From the NCBI RefSeq assembly GCF_001187725.1, contig NZ_LGIQ01000009.1:1430547-1494546 (forward strand): 64,000 bases of DNA, given 5' to 3'. The stretch is from Brevibacillus reuszeri (GTDB lineage: Bacteria; Bacillota; Bacilli; Brevibacillales; Brevibacillaceae). The notes under the pieces are model-generated. The model did no database searches. It was not told the origin of the DNA and was given only the letters and a program-made list of their open reading frames with translations. Shown piece by piece: positions 51,786-59,507 of the stretch. Made by a program: the position numbers and the translations under genes. Within the stretch, counting starts at the first letter, position 1, and every line of letters begins with the position of its first letter.

Positions 51786-52295
51786 CTAAATGCTTTTCTT
51801 AACCGACAATTGGCTAATAAAGGCTTGCGTATTGCTTTTTCGCTCCTTGCGCATTTTCTTGCGCTCGTCAGCAGACGTCATGAGATTTTTCTCTTCCTCT
51901 GTTTCAGGGACCACAGCCGCCACTTCCGTTGGGTTCCCCTCTTCATCCAGAGCTACAAATGTGAGAAACGAGGTTGCGGTAAGCACGCGATCACCTGACT
52001 GCAAATTTTCAGAGATCACCTTCACAAAAACCTCCATGGAGGTTCTGCCTGTCGAAGAAACGAATGCTTCTAGGCAAATGGAGTGACCCATTTTAACAGG
52101 AGCGAGAAAATCTATCGAATCGATGGAAGCCGTTACAACTGGACGCCGTGAGTGACGCATAGCAGCAATGGCAGCTACTTCATCTATATAAGCCATCATG
52201 GTTCCACCGAAAATCGTTCCATGATAATTGGTGTCGGATGGTTGTACCAAAGAAGCCTGGATTGTACGAGATTCCTGTGTTGTCTTGACGTTCAT
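51786..52295 (-). CDS. Acyl-CoA thioesterase (hotdog fold)
   Basis: A 169-residue YkhA/YciA-type thioesterase, with the hotdog signature NYHGTIFGGTMMAYIDEVAAIAAMRHS and the central strand pattern SIDSIDFLAPVKMGH. It hydrolyses acyl-CoAs, with exact chain preference unknown. The C-terminus is extended by a basic segment (ADERKKMRKERKSN). AAAGGAG precedes the ATG. Confidence 0.9.
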   Translation of the reverse strand: MNVKTTQESRTIQASLVQPSDTNYHGTIFGGTMMAYIDEVAAIAAMRHSRRPVVTASIDSIDFLAPVKMGHSICLEAFVSSTGRTSMEVFVKVISENLQSGDRVLTATSFLTFVALDEEGNPTEVAAVVPETEEEKNLMTSADERKKMRKERKSNTQAFISQLSVKKSI

Positions 52296-52364
52296 TTGTT
52301 GTTACTCCTTTGCAAATCTACTTTAAGCCTCACCCATCATAACACATGGTGTGGATGGTTCCAA

Positions 52365-53138
52365 TCACACTTGCACACTTAACAGGTCGTAGCGATCTGC
52401 CAGAATTTTTTCAACATGATCCGCTTCTTCCTGCAATAAGTAACGCAGTAATGGCAGGTTCCATTCATAGGCCGGGCGATATCCGCCCAGGGCAAATAAA
52501 TCGTCACTAAGGTGAACCGCAAGCTGTCTACGATTTCGGCTTGCACAGTAAAATTGCTCCAAATAATCCGTCCCCCAGCGAGAAAACGTGGAGGTCTCCT
52601 GCGTAACGGCAGTTAGCAATATATTCTCGCCTGTATCAATCAGATCGATGGGATACAATTGGCAGCTAAAAGGCTTGAGCGAATGCACATCATGCCCTGT
52701 CTCTTCCGCATAGGCATGGATCGCGCAACCATATCGTCCATTGTTTTCTTGATAAAACAGACAATTGCCGTGCCTCATCCGAATGGTTCCCACAAGCTGC
52801 TCTGGGTCCCATACGCCTTCCTGATGCAAAGCTTTTTTCACTTGCTCATCTTTGATCCGTTTCGAAATCTCGGGAATCTCTCCCTCAATAATGGGAATCT
52901 GCCACTTTTCTACCGCGTAAGGCTGTCCACCTTCACAGCATGTTTCACGATGGACCTTCCGACAGTTCCAGCAATCCAGATGAAACAACGATAAAAGCGC
53001 GGGAACATCGACCAAATACTTCTGCGTCTGAAGCATTTGGTCTTTGTTTTTTTTGATATATTTTTCGCAATGATAAGCTTCTCTCTCCGTGATCGGATCA
53101 GGAGTACCTACATAACGAAAGGCATGTTTCGTTTTCAT
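52365..53138 (-). CDS. Cys-rich metal-binding protein (DUF3109/YkgJ-like)
   Basis: A 257-residue protein with clustered cysteines: DCWNCRKVHRETCCEGG near residue 55, GNCLFY and GCAIH near 125-140, and FSCQLYP near 155. The pattern resembles the YkgJ/DUF3109 family, thought to bind zinc or an iron-sulfur cluster. No enzymatic function is known. Its start overlaps the stop of the upstream 107-residue gene by four bases (ATGA), so the two are coupled. Confidence 0.75.
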   Translation of the reverse strand: MKTKHAFRYVGTPDPITEREAYHCEKYIKKNKDQMLQTQKYLVDVPALLSLFHLDCWNCRKVHRETCCEGGQPYAVEKWQIPIIEGEIPEISKRIKDEQVKKALHQEGVWDPEQLVGTIRMRHGNCLFYQENNGRYGCAIHAYAEETGHDVHSLKPFSCQLYPIDLIDTGENILLTAVTQETSTFSRWGTDYLEQFYCASRNRRQLAVHLSDDLFALGGYRPAYEWNLPLLRYLLQEEADHVEKILADRYDLLSVQV

Positions 53139-53458
53139 TTTGCCAAAACGATCTCCGCTTCTGTACCAAAAATTTGGAGACGTCCTTCATTGTATGTCGC
53201 CAAGTCTACTTCCTCGCCCGGAATTTCCATCAATATTTCCACTGTCTCGTTCTCTTCATCAGCGAATAGAAGCAGCAGGTCTTTTTCGTCGAATTCATTT
53301 TCGGTCAGCTTGACACCTACCAGCTGTCCACGAAACTCGGCAACCTCTTCGTCATCCTCACTGTCTGTATCCCATTGGGTGAAAGTAATCGTTGCCTGCT
53401 GCTTTTCAAAGTCACCTGTCAATATGCTCAATAACCGTGCGTGCTGCTGAATTTCCAT
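53135..53458 (-). CDS. Small acidic protein, unrecognised
   Basis: A 107-residue, strongly acidic, beta-rich-looking protein (WDTDSEDDEEVAEFRGQL, LLLLFADEENETVEILMEIPGEEVDL). GGAGGG precedes the ATG. It is translationally coupled to the downstream Cys-rich protein and may act with it. No family recognised. Confidence 0.7.
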   Translation of the reverse strand: MEIQQHARLLSILTGDFEKQQATITFTQWDTDSEDDEEVAEFRGQLVGVKLTENEFDEKDLLLLFADEENETVEILMEIPGEEVDLATYNEGRLQIFGTEAEIVLAK

Positions 53459-53527
53459 TTCATTTCCCTCCGTTACTTGTTCCTCGTGCTCATCATATCA
53501 AACAATCGGATGGAAGCAAAAGAAATA

Positions 53528-53547
53528 CCGCTTCAAAAAAGAAGCGG
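53528..53547 (-). terminator. Intrinsic terminator
   Basis: Minus-strand stem CCGCTTC/GAAGCGG with a loop of six T, followed by TATTTCTTTT. Confidence 0.7.
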
Positions 53548-53561
53548 CTACTTCCTTTTGC

Positions 53562-53846
53562 TCAGCTGACTTTGCTGATCGTCTGAGCGAGTGCAAAATC
53601 TTTTCCTGTCAAGCCTTTTGCTTCACGAGTAGCGAGTGTAAAGGTAACCATCCCGCCGTTTAGATGAATCTCCACGTGCTGGCTATCTGGCTCAAGCAGT
53701 TCTGCTACTCGATTGACAAAACTGATCGCTGTAGCAAAGTCTCGACAGTTGTAAGTGCGTGATAATGCCATCCTGTCCTCAACCAGCTTCCATCCTGGCA
53801 CCTTGCCCAAATACAGTTTGACCTGTTCCAAAGACAATCTGCTCAT
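53562..53846 (-). CDS. Pterin-4a-carbinolamine dehydratase-like protein lacking the HHP motif
   Basis: A 94-residue protein with the PCD fold: GWKLVEDRMALSRTYNCRDFATAISFVNRVAELLE, then TREAKGLTGKDFALA. Classical enzymes, which recycle pterin-4a-carbinolamine, have a catalytic His-His-Pro; here the corresponding segment is DSQHVEI, so the dyad is lost. It may have another role (PCD proteins can also act as DCoH-type partners). Monocistronic with a terminator. Confidence 0.75.
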   Translation of the reverse strand: MSRLSLEQVKLYLGKVPGWKLVEDRMALSRTYNCRDFATAISFVNRVAELLEPDSQHVEIHLNGGMVTFTLATREAKGLTGKDFALAQTISKVS

Positions 53847-53934
53847 GTCCAGACGCCCCCTTTTGTCCGATTAATGGTTGTTACACCATCATATTCACCA
53901 GACGTAACGGTTAGTCACGCTTATCCGCTTTATC

Positions 53935-54672
53935 TTACTGCTTAATCGCATAGAAAATCATGCGTGGTGATTCATTTGCGACATACTCTTCGAATTGATA
54001 ATTACCAAATACTTGAATTTGCCCAAAGCCTGCTTGCTCAAGCATGGCAATCATTTGTTCTACCTGAAAAAGTCGAACCTGCTCGTGATATACTCTCGGC
54101 TCGTCGGTCGCATCTTCATGAATGACGATTCGTTTTTTTACAAAACCATTTTCGATCCAGCGATTTTCCTCAATCAACATGGTGCCGACTTCCTTTGTAG
54201 ACTGCGCGACCAAATTCGCGGTTACGTAGGCGGGATTCAAATAGTCGATTATTACTTCGCCTTCCGTTTTCAACGCCTTTGCCATGTTTCGGATAACGGT
54301 TGCATTTTCCTCATCCGTAGAAAAGTAACCAAAGCTGGTGAACAAATTCACGACGATATCAAATTCGCCCTGATACGGAATATTACGCATGTCACAGCGG
54401 GCAAAACTCAGCTGTGGATAGGTGTTCTGTTCCTCTGCCAACTGCAAAAGGACAGGCGACAAATCCACTCCTACCACATCGTACCCCCGGCGAGCCAGCG
54501 CACGCGAATGACGCCCGCTCCCACAGCAAAGATCGAGTACCCGTCCTGTGTCCTTGATCGGCAACCGTTCCAGTAAATTGGCGATCTCTCCATCGGCTGC
54601 CGAGTCATCCCGGTGCCGATACACAAGCACGTAATCTTCGCGAAAGCTGCGTTCAAACCATTCTTCTGCCAT
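53935..54672 (-). CDS. Class I SAM-dependent methyltransferase
   Basis: A 245-residue protein with motif I VLDLCCGSGRHS (about 44-55), motif II GVDLSPVLLQLAEE and post-I FDIVVNLFTSFGYF. It resembles small-molecule methyltransferases of the Methyltransf_25 type. AAAGGAG precedes the ATG. Substrate unknown. Confidence 0.87.
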   Translation of the reverse strand: MAEEWFERSFREDYVLVYRHRDDSAADGEIANLLERLPIKDTGRVLDLCCGSGRHSRALARRGYDVVGVDLSPVLLQLAEEQNTYPQLSFARCDMRNIPYQGEFDIVVNLFTSFGYFSTDEENATVIRNMAKALKTEGEVIIDYLNPAYVTANLVAQSTKEVGTMLIEENRWIENGFVKKRIVIHEDATDEPRVYHEQVRLFQVEQMIAMLEQAGFGQIQVFGNYQFEEYVANESPRMIFYAIKQ

Positions 54673-54801
54673 GTCTGAGCTCCTTTATCGTTCCAAGATG
54701 TTCTTATTATACCACAGAGGGGTTTATCCGCAGGCGTTTTCCCATGCGCAAAGTGTAGAAAGGAGCAAGCCATGAGCAAATATTTTTGCTTTTCACGCTT
54801 G

Positions 54802-54820
54802 CATACATACAGTATGTATG
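54802..54820. promoter_or_regulatory. Perfect 19-bp palindrome, TetR operator
   Basis: CATACATAC-A-GTATGTATG is a perfect inverted repeat. It occupies the spacer of a likely promoter (TTGCAT, 16 bases, TTAAAT) ahead of the glyoxalase-TetR pair, the usual place for an autoregulated TetR site. Confidence 0.75.
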
Positions 54821-54858
54821 TTAAATTGTTGATATCTTCCAATAAGGGGTGCCTATAT

Positions 54859-55290
54859 ATGAAAGTAAACAGTTTTTATCCAGTCATTCTTACGGAGCAG
54901 GTTGCTGCAACCGCAGCTTTTTACATCGATCATTTTGGTTTTGATCTTGTGTTTGAAGCAGATTGGTATGTCAGCTTGAAAAATAATAAAAGTATCCCTC
55001 CTTTTGAACTGGCTGTTCTTGAATCGACACACTCAACCATTCCTTCGGGCTTTCGCCAAACGACAAATGGGATTATCATGAATTTTGAAGTGGATGACGT
55101 AGACGCCGAATACGAAAAATTAATCAAAAAAGCTGGTCTGCACCTCCAACTGGATATCCGAGACGAGGCTTTTGGGCAGCGCCATTTTATTACCTCCGAT
55201 CTAAACGGAGTATTAATTGATGTCATTACCGTCATCCCGCCATCTGAGGATTTCAGCAGCCAATACATTGAAAACGACAGCAGGGAATAG
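54859..55290 (+). CDS. Glyoxalase/bleomycin-resistance superfamily protein
   Basis: About 143 residues of the vicinal oxygen chelate fold (FYPVILTEQVAATAAFYIDHFGF ... GIIMNFEVDDVDAEYEKLIKKAG ... LNGVLIDVI). Such proteins are dioxygenases, glyoxalases or drug-binding resistance proteins; metal ligands are not clear enough to decide. The ATG at 54859 has AAGGGGTG upstream. It is cotranscribed with, and probably controlled by, the TetR gene 18 bases downstream. Confidence 0.85.
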   Translation: MKVNSFYPVILTEQVAATAAFYIDHFGFDLVFEADWYVSLKNNKSIPPFELAVLESTHSTIPSGFRQTTNGIIMNFEVDDVDAEYEKLIKKAGLHLQLDIRDEAFGQRHFITSDLNGVLIDVITVIPPSEDFSSQYIENDSRE

Positions 55291-55308
55291 ACAGGAGTTG
55301 CCTTTTTC

Positions 55309-55899
55309 ATGAAAACATCAAAAGCAGAGCAAGCCAAACTAACCATCAGCAAGCTAACAGAAGTAGCCAGGGACTTTTTTACCACATATGGATATGCCGA
55401 TGCCGCCATGGAGGATCTGGTCAAAAAAGCCGGACTAACCCGTGGTGCTCTTTATCATCATTTTGGCAATAAGGAAGGTTTATTTATGGCAATCCTTGAC
55501 TTGGTTCAAAAAGAAATTGCCGAACGTGTTGAGACAGAAGCCGGAAAAAGCAGTGACCCTTGGGAGCAGCTGCTTCTCGGTTGTCTCGCTTTCGTGAGCG
55601 CTGCCGTCGAAAACCAAAACAGACGCATCCTGTTGATTGACGGTCCTTCAGTGGTAGGCTGGGAGGCGTGGCGCAAGATGGATGAACAGCATTCCATGCG
55701 ACTCTTGCGGGAGCAGCTTGAAGACATGGCGCAGCAAGGTTATCTCAAGTCTTTTTCGATAAACGCGATGACCCATTTGCTATCGGGAGCGATGAACGAG
55801 GGTGTGCTCTGGGTTGCACAGATGCCAGATCAGGAACAGGCTCTGCTGGAAATAAAGACTGCACTATCGCTTTTGCTGGAAGGCTGGAAAGCAAAATAA
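55309..55899 (+). CDS. TetR family transcriptional regulator
   Basis: A 196-residue regulator with an N-terminal helix-turn-helix (FFTTYGYADAAMEDLVKKAGLTRGALYHHFGNKEGLF). The C-terminal domain resembles the TetR_C group with GCLAFVSAAVENQNRRILLIDGPSVVGW. It lies after the glyoxalase gene; the 19-bp palindrome upstream of that gene is the likely operator for both. Confidence 0.9.
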   Translation: MKTSKAEQAKLTISKLTEVARDFFTTYGYADAAMEDLVKKAGLTRGALYHHFGNKEGLFMAILDLVQKEIAERVETEAGKSSDPWEQLLLGCLAFVSAAVENQNRRILLIDGPSVVGWEAWRKMDEQHSMRLLREQLEDMAQQGYLKSFSINAMTHLLSGAMNEGVLWVAQMPDQEQALLEIKTALSLLLEGWKAK

Positions 55900-55909
55900 G
55901 AACAAAAAG

Positions 55910-55946
55910 GCACCCCTGCTTCGCCAGCATGCGTTGTAAGGGGTGC
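55910..55946 (+). terminator. Intrinsic terminator
   Basis: Stem GCACCCCT/AGGGGTGC followed by GCTATATTTTT after the TetR gene. Confidence 0.75.
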
Positions 55947-55961
55947 GCTATATTTTTACCA

Positions 55962-56648
55962 TTATAATCTGGTAGCTCGTCCAATACGAATTTTTTCCGC
56001 TACGCGAGCAATGATATTTTCAACAGATGTCGGATCATCCACGACATCATATTCATTGATATTGACACGCAAAATCGGACAAGCCTGAAACGAGCCAATC
56101 CATTTTTCATAGCGTCCAAACAAGTCTTGCCAATAATCGATGGGAGTTTGCTGCTCCATCGGACGTCCACGCTCTTTGACGCGGTCAATAATATCGTCAA
56201 AGCTGCCTTCCAGATAAATCAGGATGTCTGGATGCGGGAAGTATGGCGTCATCACCATCGCTTCGAATAATTCCGTATAAGTGCGATAATCTTCTTCGGT
56301 CATATTGCCTTGTTCATACAGCATGCGGGCAAAAATTCCTGTATCCTCATAAATCGAGCGGTCTTGGACAAACCCTCCACCATACTCAAACATTCTTTTC
56401 TGTTCCTTGAAACGCTCAGCCAAAAAGAATATTTGCAAATGAAAGCCCCAACGCGACAAATCATGATAATAGCGGCCCAGATAAGGGTTGTTATCCACTT
56501 TTTCTACCGAGACACGAAAACCTAGCTGCTCAGCCAGAGCATGTGTAAAGGTAGACTTGCCTACCCCGACTGTTCCTCCAATCGTAATGACCGCATTGCT
56601 TGGTATTCCGTATTTTTCACGGATTTGGCTGCTTTGAAACCTAGACAT
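55962..56648 (-). CDS. dck: Deoxyadenosine/deoxycytidine kinase
   Basis: A 228-residue deoxynucleoside kinase that phosphorylates deoxyadenosine and deoxycytidine for salvage. The P-loop is GTVGVGKST (about 25-33), the substrate motif is QDRSIYED, and the lid contains RVKERGRPME. AAGGAG precedes the ATG. The dck-dgk pairing matches Bacillus, although the order and spacing (52 bases) leave room for separate promoters. Confidence 0.9.
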   Translation of the reverse strand: MSRFQSSQIREKYGIPSNAVITIGGTVGVGKSTFTHALAEQLGFRVSVEKVDNNPYLGRYYHDLSRWGFHLQIFFLAERFKEQKRMFEYGGGFVQDRSIYEDTGIFARMLYEQGNMTEEDYRTYTELFEAMVMTPYFPHPDILIYLEGSFDDIIDRVKERGRPMEQQTPIDYWQDLFGRYEKWIGSFQACPILRVNINEYDVVDDPTSVENIIARVAEKIRIGRATRL

Positions 56649-56700
56649 GTACGCAACTCCTTATTCACAATACTTGCAAACTGACTGAAAAATGATGCCG

Positions 56701-57333
56701 TTACGCCTTAAGCGCACGAATCTGTGGTTCGAGACGATCCAATACATAGCGCAAATCCTCTGGTCTATGTACGAAATCCAGATCATCACAGTCAAATTTG
56801 ATAACCGGTACTTCTGGATGATGCTTTTCAAACGCTTTCATAAATTCATCGTAATCCGCAATCAGATTTTCCATGTAGGATACATCCATGGATCGCTCCA
56901 CTTCCCTATCCCGCAACCCAATCCGCTTCATGACCGTATCCAGCGAAGCTGTCAGATAGATAACCAAGTTCGCCTGTGGTAAATCCTCAGTCAAAATATC
57001 GTAGATTTTCAAATACTTGGGCAAGTTTTCTCCAGTCAAGGTCCTTTTGGAAAAAATAGTATTTTTAAAAATATTATAATCAGATACAACAGAGATGCCT
57101 TGATTTAAATAATCGTTGTGGATGTCTTGTAATTGTTTGTAGCGATTGCACAGAAAAAACATTTCTGTCTGGAAGCTCCATTCCGCAATATTCTCGTAAA
57201 ATTTTCCCAAGAATGGATTTTCGTAAACGATTTCTTCCAGCAGCTGCAACTCAAATGCACGACTTAGTTCCCGTGACAAAGATGTTTTGCCGATGCCAAT
57301 AGGTCCCTCGACAGTTATTAATATGGACTTCAT
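56701..57333 (-). CDS. dgk: Deoxyguanosine kinase-like deoxynucleoside kinase
   Basis: About 210 residues, paralogous to the downstream kinase. The P-loop is GPIGIGKTS (about 9-17), VVSDYNIFKNTIF holds the DxF/DRS-equivalent, and the lid is RIGLRDREVERS. It is probably the purine (dGuo) enzyme by gene order. The ATG at 57333 is 13 bases from AAAGG; a longer frame upstream crosses the splB terminator and is rejected. A sigma-A promoter lies at 57374-57402. Confidence 0.87.
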   Translation of the reverse strand: MKSILITVEGPIGIGKTSLSRELSRAFELQLLEEIVYENPFLGKFYENIAEWSFQTEMFFLCNRYKQLQDIHNDYLNQGISVVSDYNIFKNTIFSKRTLTGENLPKYLKIYDILTEDLPQANLVIYLTASLDTVMKRIGLRDREVERSMDVSYMENLIADYDEFMKAFEKHHPEVPVIKFDCDDLDFVHRPEDLRYVLDRLEPQIRALKA

Positions 57334-57373
57334 GTATGCTTCGAATCCTTTCACGAAAATGAGAGCACTCCAT

Positions 57374-57402
57374 ATTTTAGCACGCACGCAATCTTTTGTC
57401 GA
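57374..57402 (-). promoter_or_regulatory. Sigma-A promoter of the deoxynucleoside kinase genes
   Basis: Minus-strand TCGACA (57402-57397), 17-base spacer, TAAAAT (57379-57374). Confidence 0.7.
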
Positions 57403-57424
57403 AACCATTCGAATGATAGCCAAA

Positions 57425-57460
57425 AAAAAGAAAAACTGCTCCCAGTGAGAGCAGCTTTCC
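57425..57460 (-). terminator. Terminator of splB
   Basis: Minus-strand stem GCTGCTC/GAGCAGT followed by TTTTCTTTTTTTT. Confidence 0.8.
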
Positions 57461-57470
57461 AGCCGGTTCA

Positions 57471-58544
57471 TCATGTAAAATATTCGACGCGTGCCTGCGG
57501 GAATAATCGAGCGATTTCCCGCTCCAAATGTCCTTGCAGCGCTTTTGCTTGCACATCAGGATAAACGTACTTGCCTTTGCCGTATTTTCCCCACTTGTAC
57601 TTGCGCTCTTCCTCGTTCATTTCCAGCTTCGTTTTCGGATACCGCTGCAGGATCAAGTTTTTGGCGATTTTTGTAAATCTGTGCTGGATCAATTCAAAAG
57701 TCAAATCCTCCAAAGCCTCGGGAACCAATTGGGTACGTAAACTCTCCAACAAATTCGTGTAGCCTGCCTCCCAGCCATCAAACCAGTATAATGGGGCAAG
57801 AATAAACCCTAACGGATAGCCCGCTTTCGCTACCTTGCCCGCTGCTTCGATACGTTGACTGAAGCTGGAAGTGCCGGGCTCAAAATTTTTGATGACATAA
57901 TCGGCGTTCATGCTGAAGCGAAACCGGGTATGCTTGTTATGACTCGCATCCAGCAAGGAATCTACGTGATGAAATTTGGTAACGAACCGCAGGCGTCCAA
58001 ACTCCTGTTTCCCCATAAATTCAATCGCCCGTTTCAAATTGCCTGTAATATGCTCAATACTAACCGGATCGGATGTACAGGCTGCTTCGAAGCGGGTAAT
58101 TTCCCCTGGACGCTCCTGAATGTATTTGTTTGCCTGTTCGAGAATTTCATCTGTATTGACATAGACACGAACATATGGCTTGGTGCCGATATTCGTATTC
58201 AAGTAGCAGTAGTGACAATGAGCGGCACAGCCAGTAGCAAGCGGGATCGCATATTCAGCAGACGGTTTCGAGGTTTCGAATTTTAACGTCTTTCTTACCC
58301 CGATCACAAGTGTGCGCTTCGCGTTGCGGTACTTCTCTACATCCGTCTCCCCTGGTATGCCCCTTACCTGATTATGGCTTGTAGTCATTTGCATCGGTAT
58401 ACCTTCGTCCTGAAAACGGCGATACAGCTCTTGTCCAAGTGGATATTGAAGCGCATTTGGCTCCACAAACACATAATCCGGAACAAAAAGCCGGGAGCCC
58501 TTCTGTTCTGTTTTTTCTGGTGCTTCCATAAGTGTAGTCGCCAT
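57471..58544 (-). CDS. splB: Spore photoproduct lyase
   Basis: A 357-residue radical SAM enzyme that splits the 5-thyminyl-5,6-dihydrothymine dimer in germinating spores. The cluster motif is CAAHCHYC (C106, C110, C113), and the hydrogen-donor cysteine is C156 in AACTSDPVS. AAGGGGTG precedes the ATG, with a sigma-G-type CATACTA 20 bases further up. The usual splA partner is absent; a different small gene occupies its place. Confidence 0.95.
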   Translation of the reverse strand: MATTLMEAPEKTEQKGSRLFVPDYVFVEPNALQYPLGQELYRRFQDEGIPMQMTTSHNQVRGIPGETDVEKYRNAKRTLVIGVRKTLKFETSKPSAEYAIPLATGCAAHCHYCYLNTNIGTKPYVRVYVNTDEILEQANKYIQERPGEITRFEAACTSDPVSIEHITGNLKRAIEFMGKQEFGRLRFVTKFHHVDSLLDASHNKHTRFRFSMNADYVIKNFEPGTSSFSQRIEAAGKVAKAGYPLGFILAPLYWFDGWEAGYTNLLESLRTQLVPEALEDLTFELIQHRFTKIAKNLILQRYPKTKLEMNEEERKYKWGKYGKGKYVYPDVQAKALQGHLEREIARLFPQARVEYFT

Positions 58545-58563
58545 CGAGAATCACCCCTTTGAC

Positions 58564-58570
58564 TAGTATG
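58564..58570 (-). promoter_or_regulatory. Sigma-G-type -10 element before splB
   Basis: Minus-strand CATACTA with a GCAAG-like -35 about 16 bases upstream, fitting forespore expression as known for splB. It matches the SASP element at 31574. Confidence 0.6.
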
Positions 58571-58620
58571 ACCCGAGTTGCTTGGTCTTGCTGAGGGGAT
58601 GACTGGCTGGTCCACGGTTA

Positions 58621-58833
58621 CTATCCTAATGAGCTTTTGAAATCAGCAAGCCATTTTTTGGCTTGCTCCTCCTGCTTCGAAGGCACCTGGAGCATATAGA
58701 GATACCCTGCTCTTTTCGTTTTTTGGGACGTCAATCTAACCGAAATTCCTTTTGTCTCGAGAAATCTGCGGCACTCCTGCGCTACTCTGGGAAGACCGTA
58801 CGACTCATGAATCGTTACCCATTTGATCCACAT
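58621..58833 (-). CDS. Small protein in the splA position, unrecognised
   Basis: A 70-residue basic protein (WVTIHESYGLPRVAQECRRFLETKGISVRL ... QVPSKQEEQAKKWLADF). The beta-alpha-beta layout is loosely like DUF2007-type proteins. AAAGGGTGGGG precedes the ATG. It lies directly upstream of splB, where Bacillus has splA, but the sequence does not look like SplA. Function unknown. Confidence 0.65.
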   Translation of the reverse strand: MWIKWVTIHESYGLPRVAQECRRFLETKGISVRLTSQKTKRAGYLYMLQVPSKQEEQAKKWLADFKSSLG

Positions 58834-58920
58834 TCATCTGCCCCACCCTTTCTCTTCTTTCTTTACTGTAAGCACTTCGTGGGCGGTAGGTTCGACAAAA
58901 ACGATGAGGCTGCACATTTT

Positions 58921-58949
58921 GTTAAAACCGTTTCACCCAGTTGCGCGTC
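58921..58949 (+). promoter_or_regulatory. ECF-type promoter of the sigma factor gene
   Basis: GTTAAAACC, 16-base spacer, CGTC followed by TA. The shape is the same as the promoter at 35905-35930, suggesting autoregulation by the encoded sigma factor. Confidence 0.55.
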
Positions 58950-58971
58950 TAATTTCTAGGAGGGAGAAAAT

Positions 58972-59502
58972 GTGAATCTGGAACAGCTTGTCCTGCGTGC
59001 CACACGCGGCGATGATGAAGCTTTTTTTGAAGCCGTCAGTCTGCAAAAGGAAAAATTGTATAAAGTGGCTTACGCCTTTCTACACAATGAAAATGATGCT
59101 CTGGAAGCCATCCAGGAGGCGACCTGCCGCTCCTATCTCAAGCTGTCCCGACTTGAACAGGCAGCCTATTTCAGCACGTGGCTAACGAGAATTCTCATAC
59201 ACGTCTGTGTCGATGAGCAAAAAAGGAAAAAACGGCTTTTGGTCGATCCGATAGAGGTGGGCAACGAGCAGAACCGTGACTTGGACATAGACCTTCATGA
59301 GCAAACTGTCGAGCGCATGTATATTGAGGAGGCCCTCTCCCGTTTGACCCCAGCGCATCGTCATATCATCATTCTGAAGTATTTTGAGGATCGAACCATT
59401 CGGGAAATTGCTGATGTGCTCGGTCATCCAGAGGGAACGATCAAAACATGGCTGCACAAGGCTTTGGGGGCCCTACGCAAAGACCTCAGGAAAGGATGGT
59501 GA
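58972..59502 (+). CDS. ECF-type RNA polymerase sigma factor
   Basis: A 176-residue group IV sigma factor. Region 2 (LYKVAYAFLHNENDALEAIQEATCRSYLKL) binds the -10 and core; region 4 (LTPAHRHIIILKYFEDRTIREIADVLGHPEGTIKTWLHKAL) binds the -35. The GTG start follows AGGAGGG. The gene for a membrane anti-sigma protein follows directly. Likely stimulus: cell-envelope stress. Confidence 0.92.
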   Translation: MNLEQLVLRATRGDDEAFFEAVSLQKEKLYKVAYAFLHNENDALEAIQEATCRSYLKLSRLEQAAYFSTWLTRILIHVCVDEQKRKKRLLVDPIEVGNEQNRDLDIDLHEQTVERMYIEEALSRLTPAHRHIIILKYFEDRTIREIADVLGHPEGTIKTWLHKALGALRKDLRKGW

Positions 59503-59507
59503 CGGGA

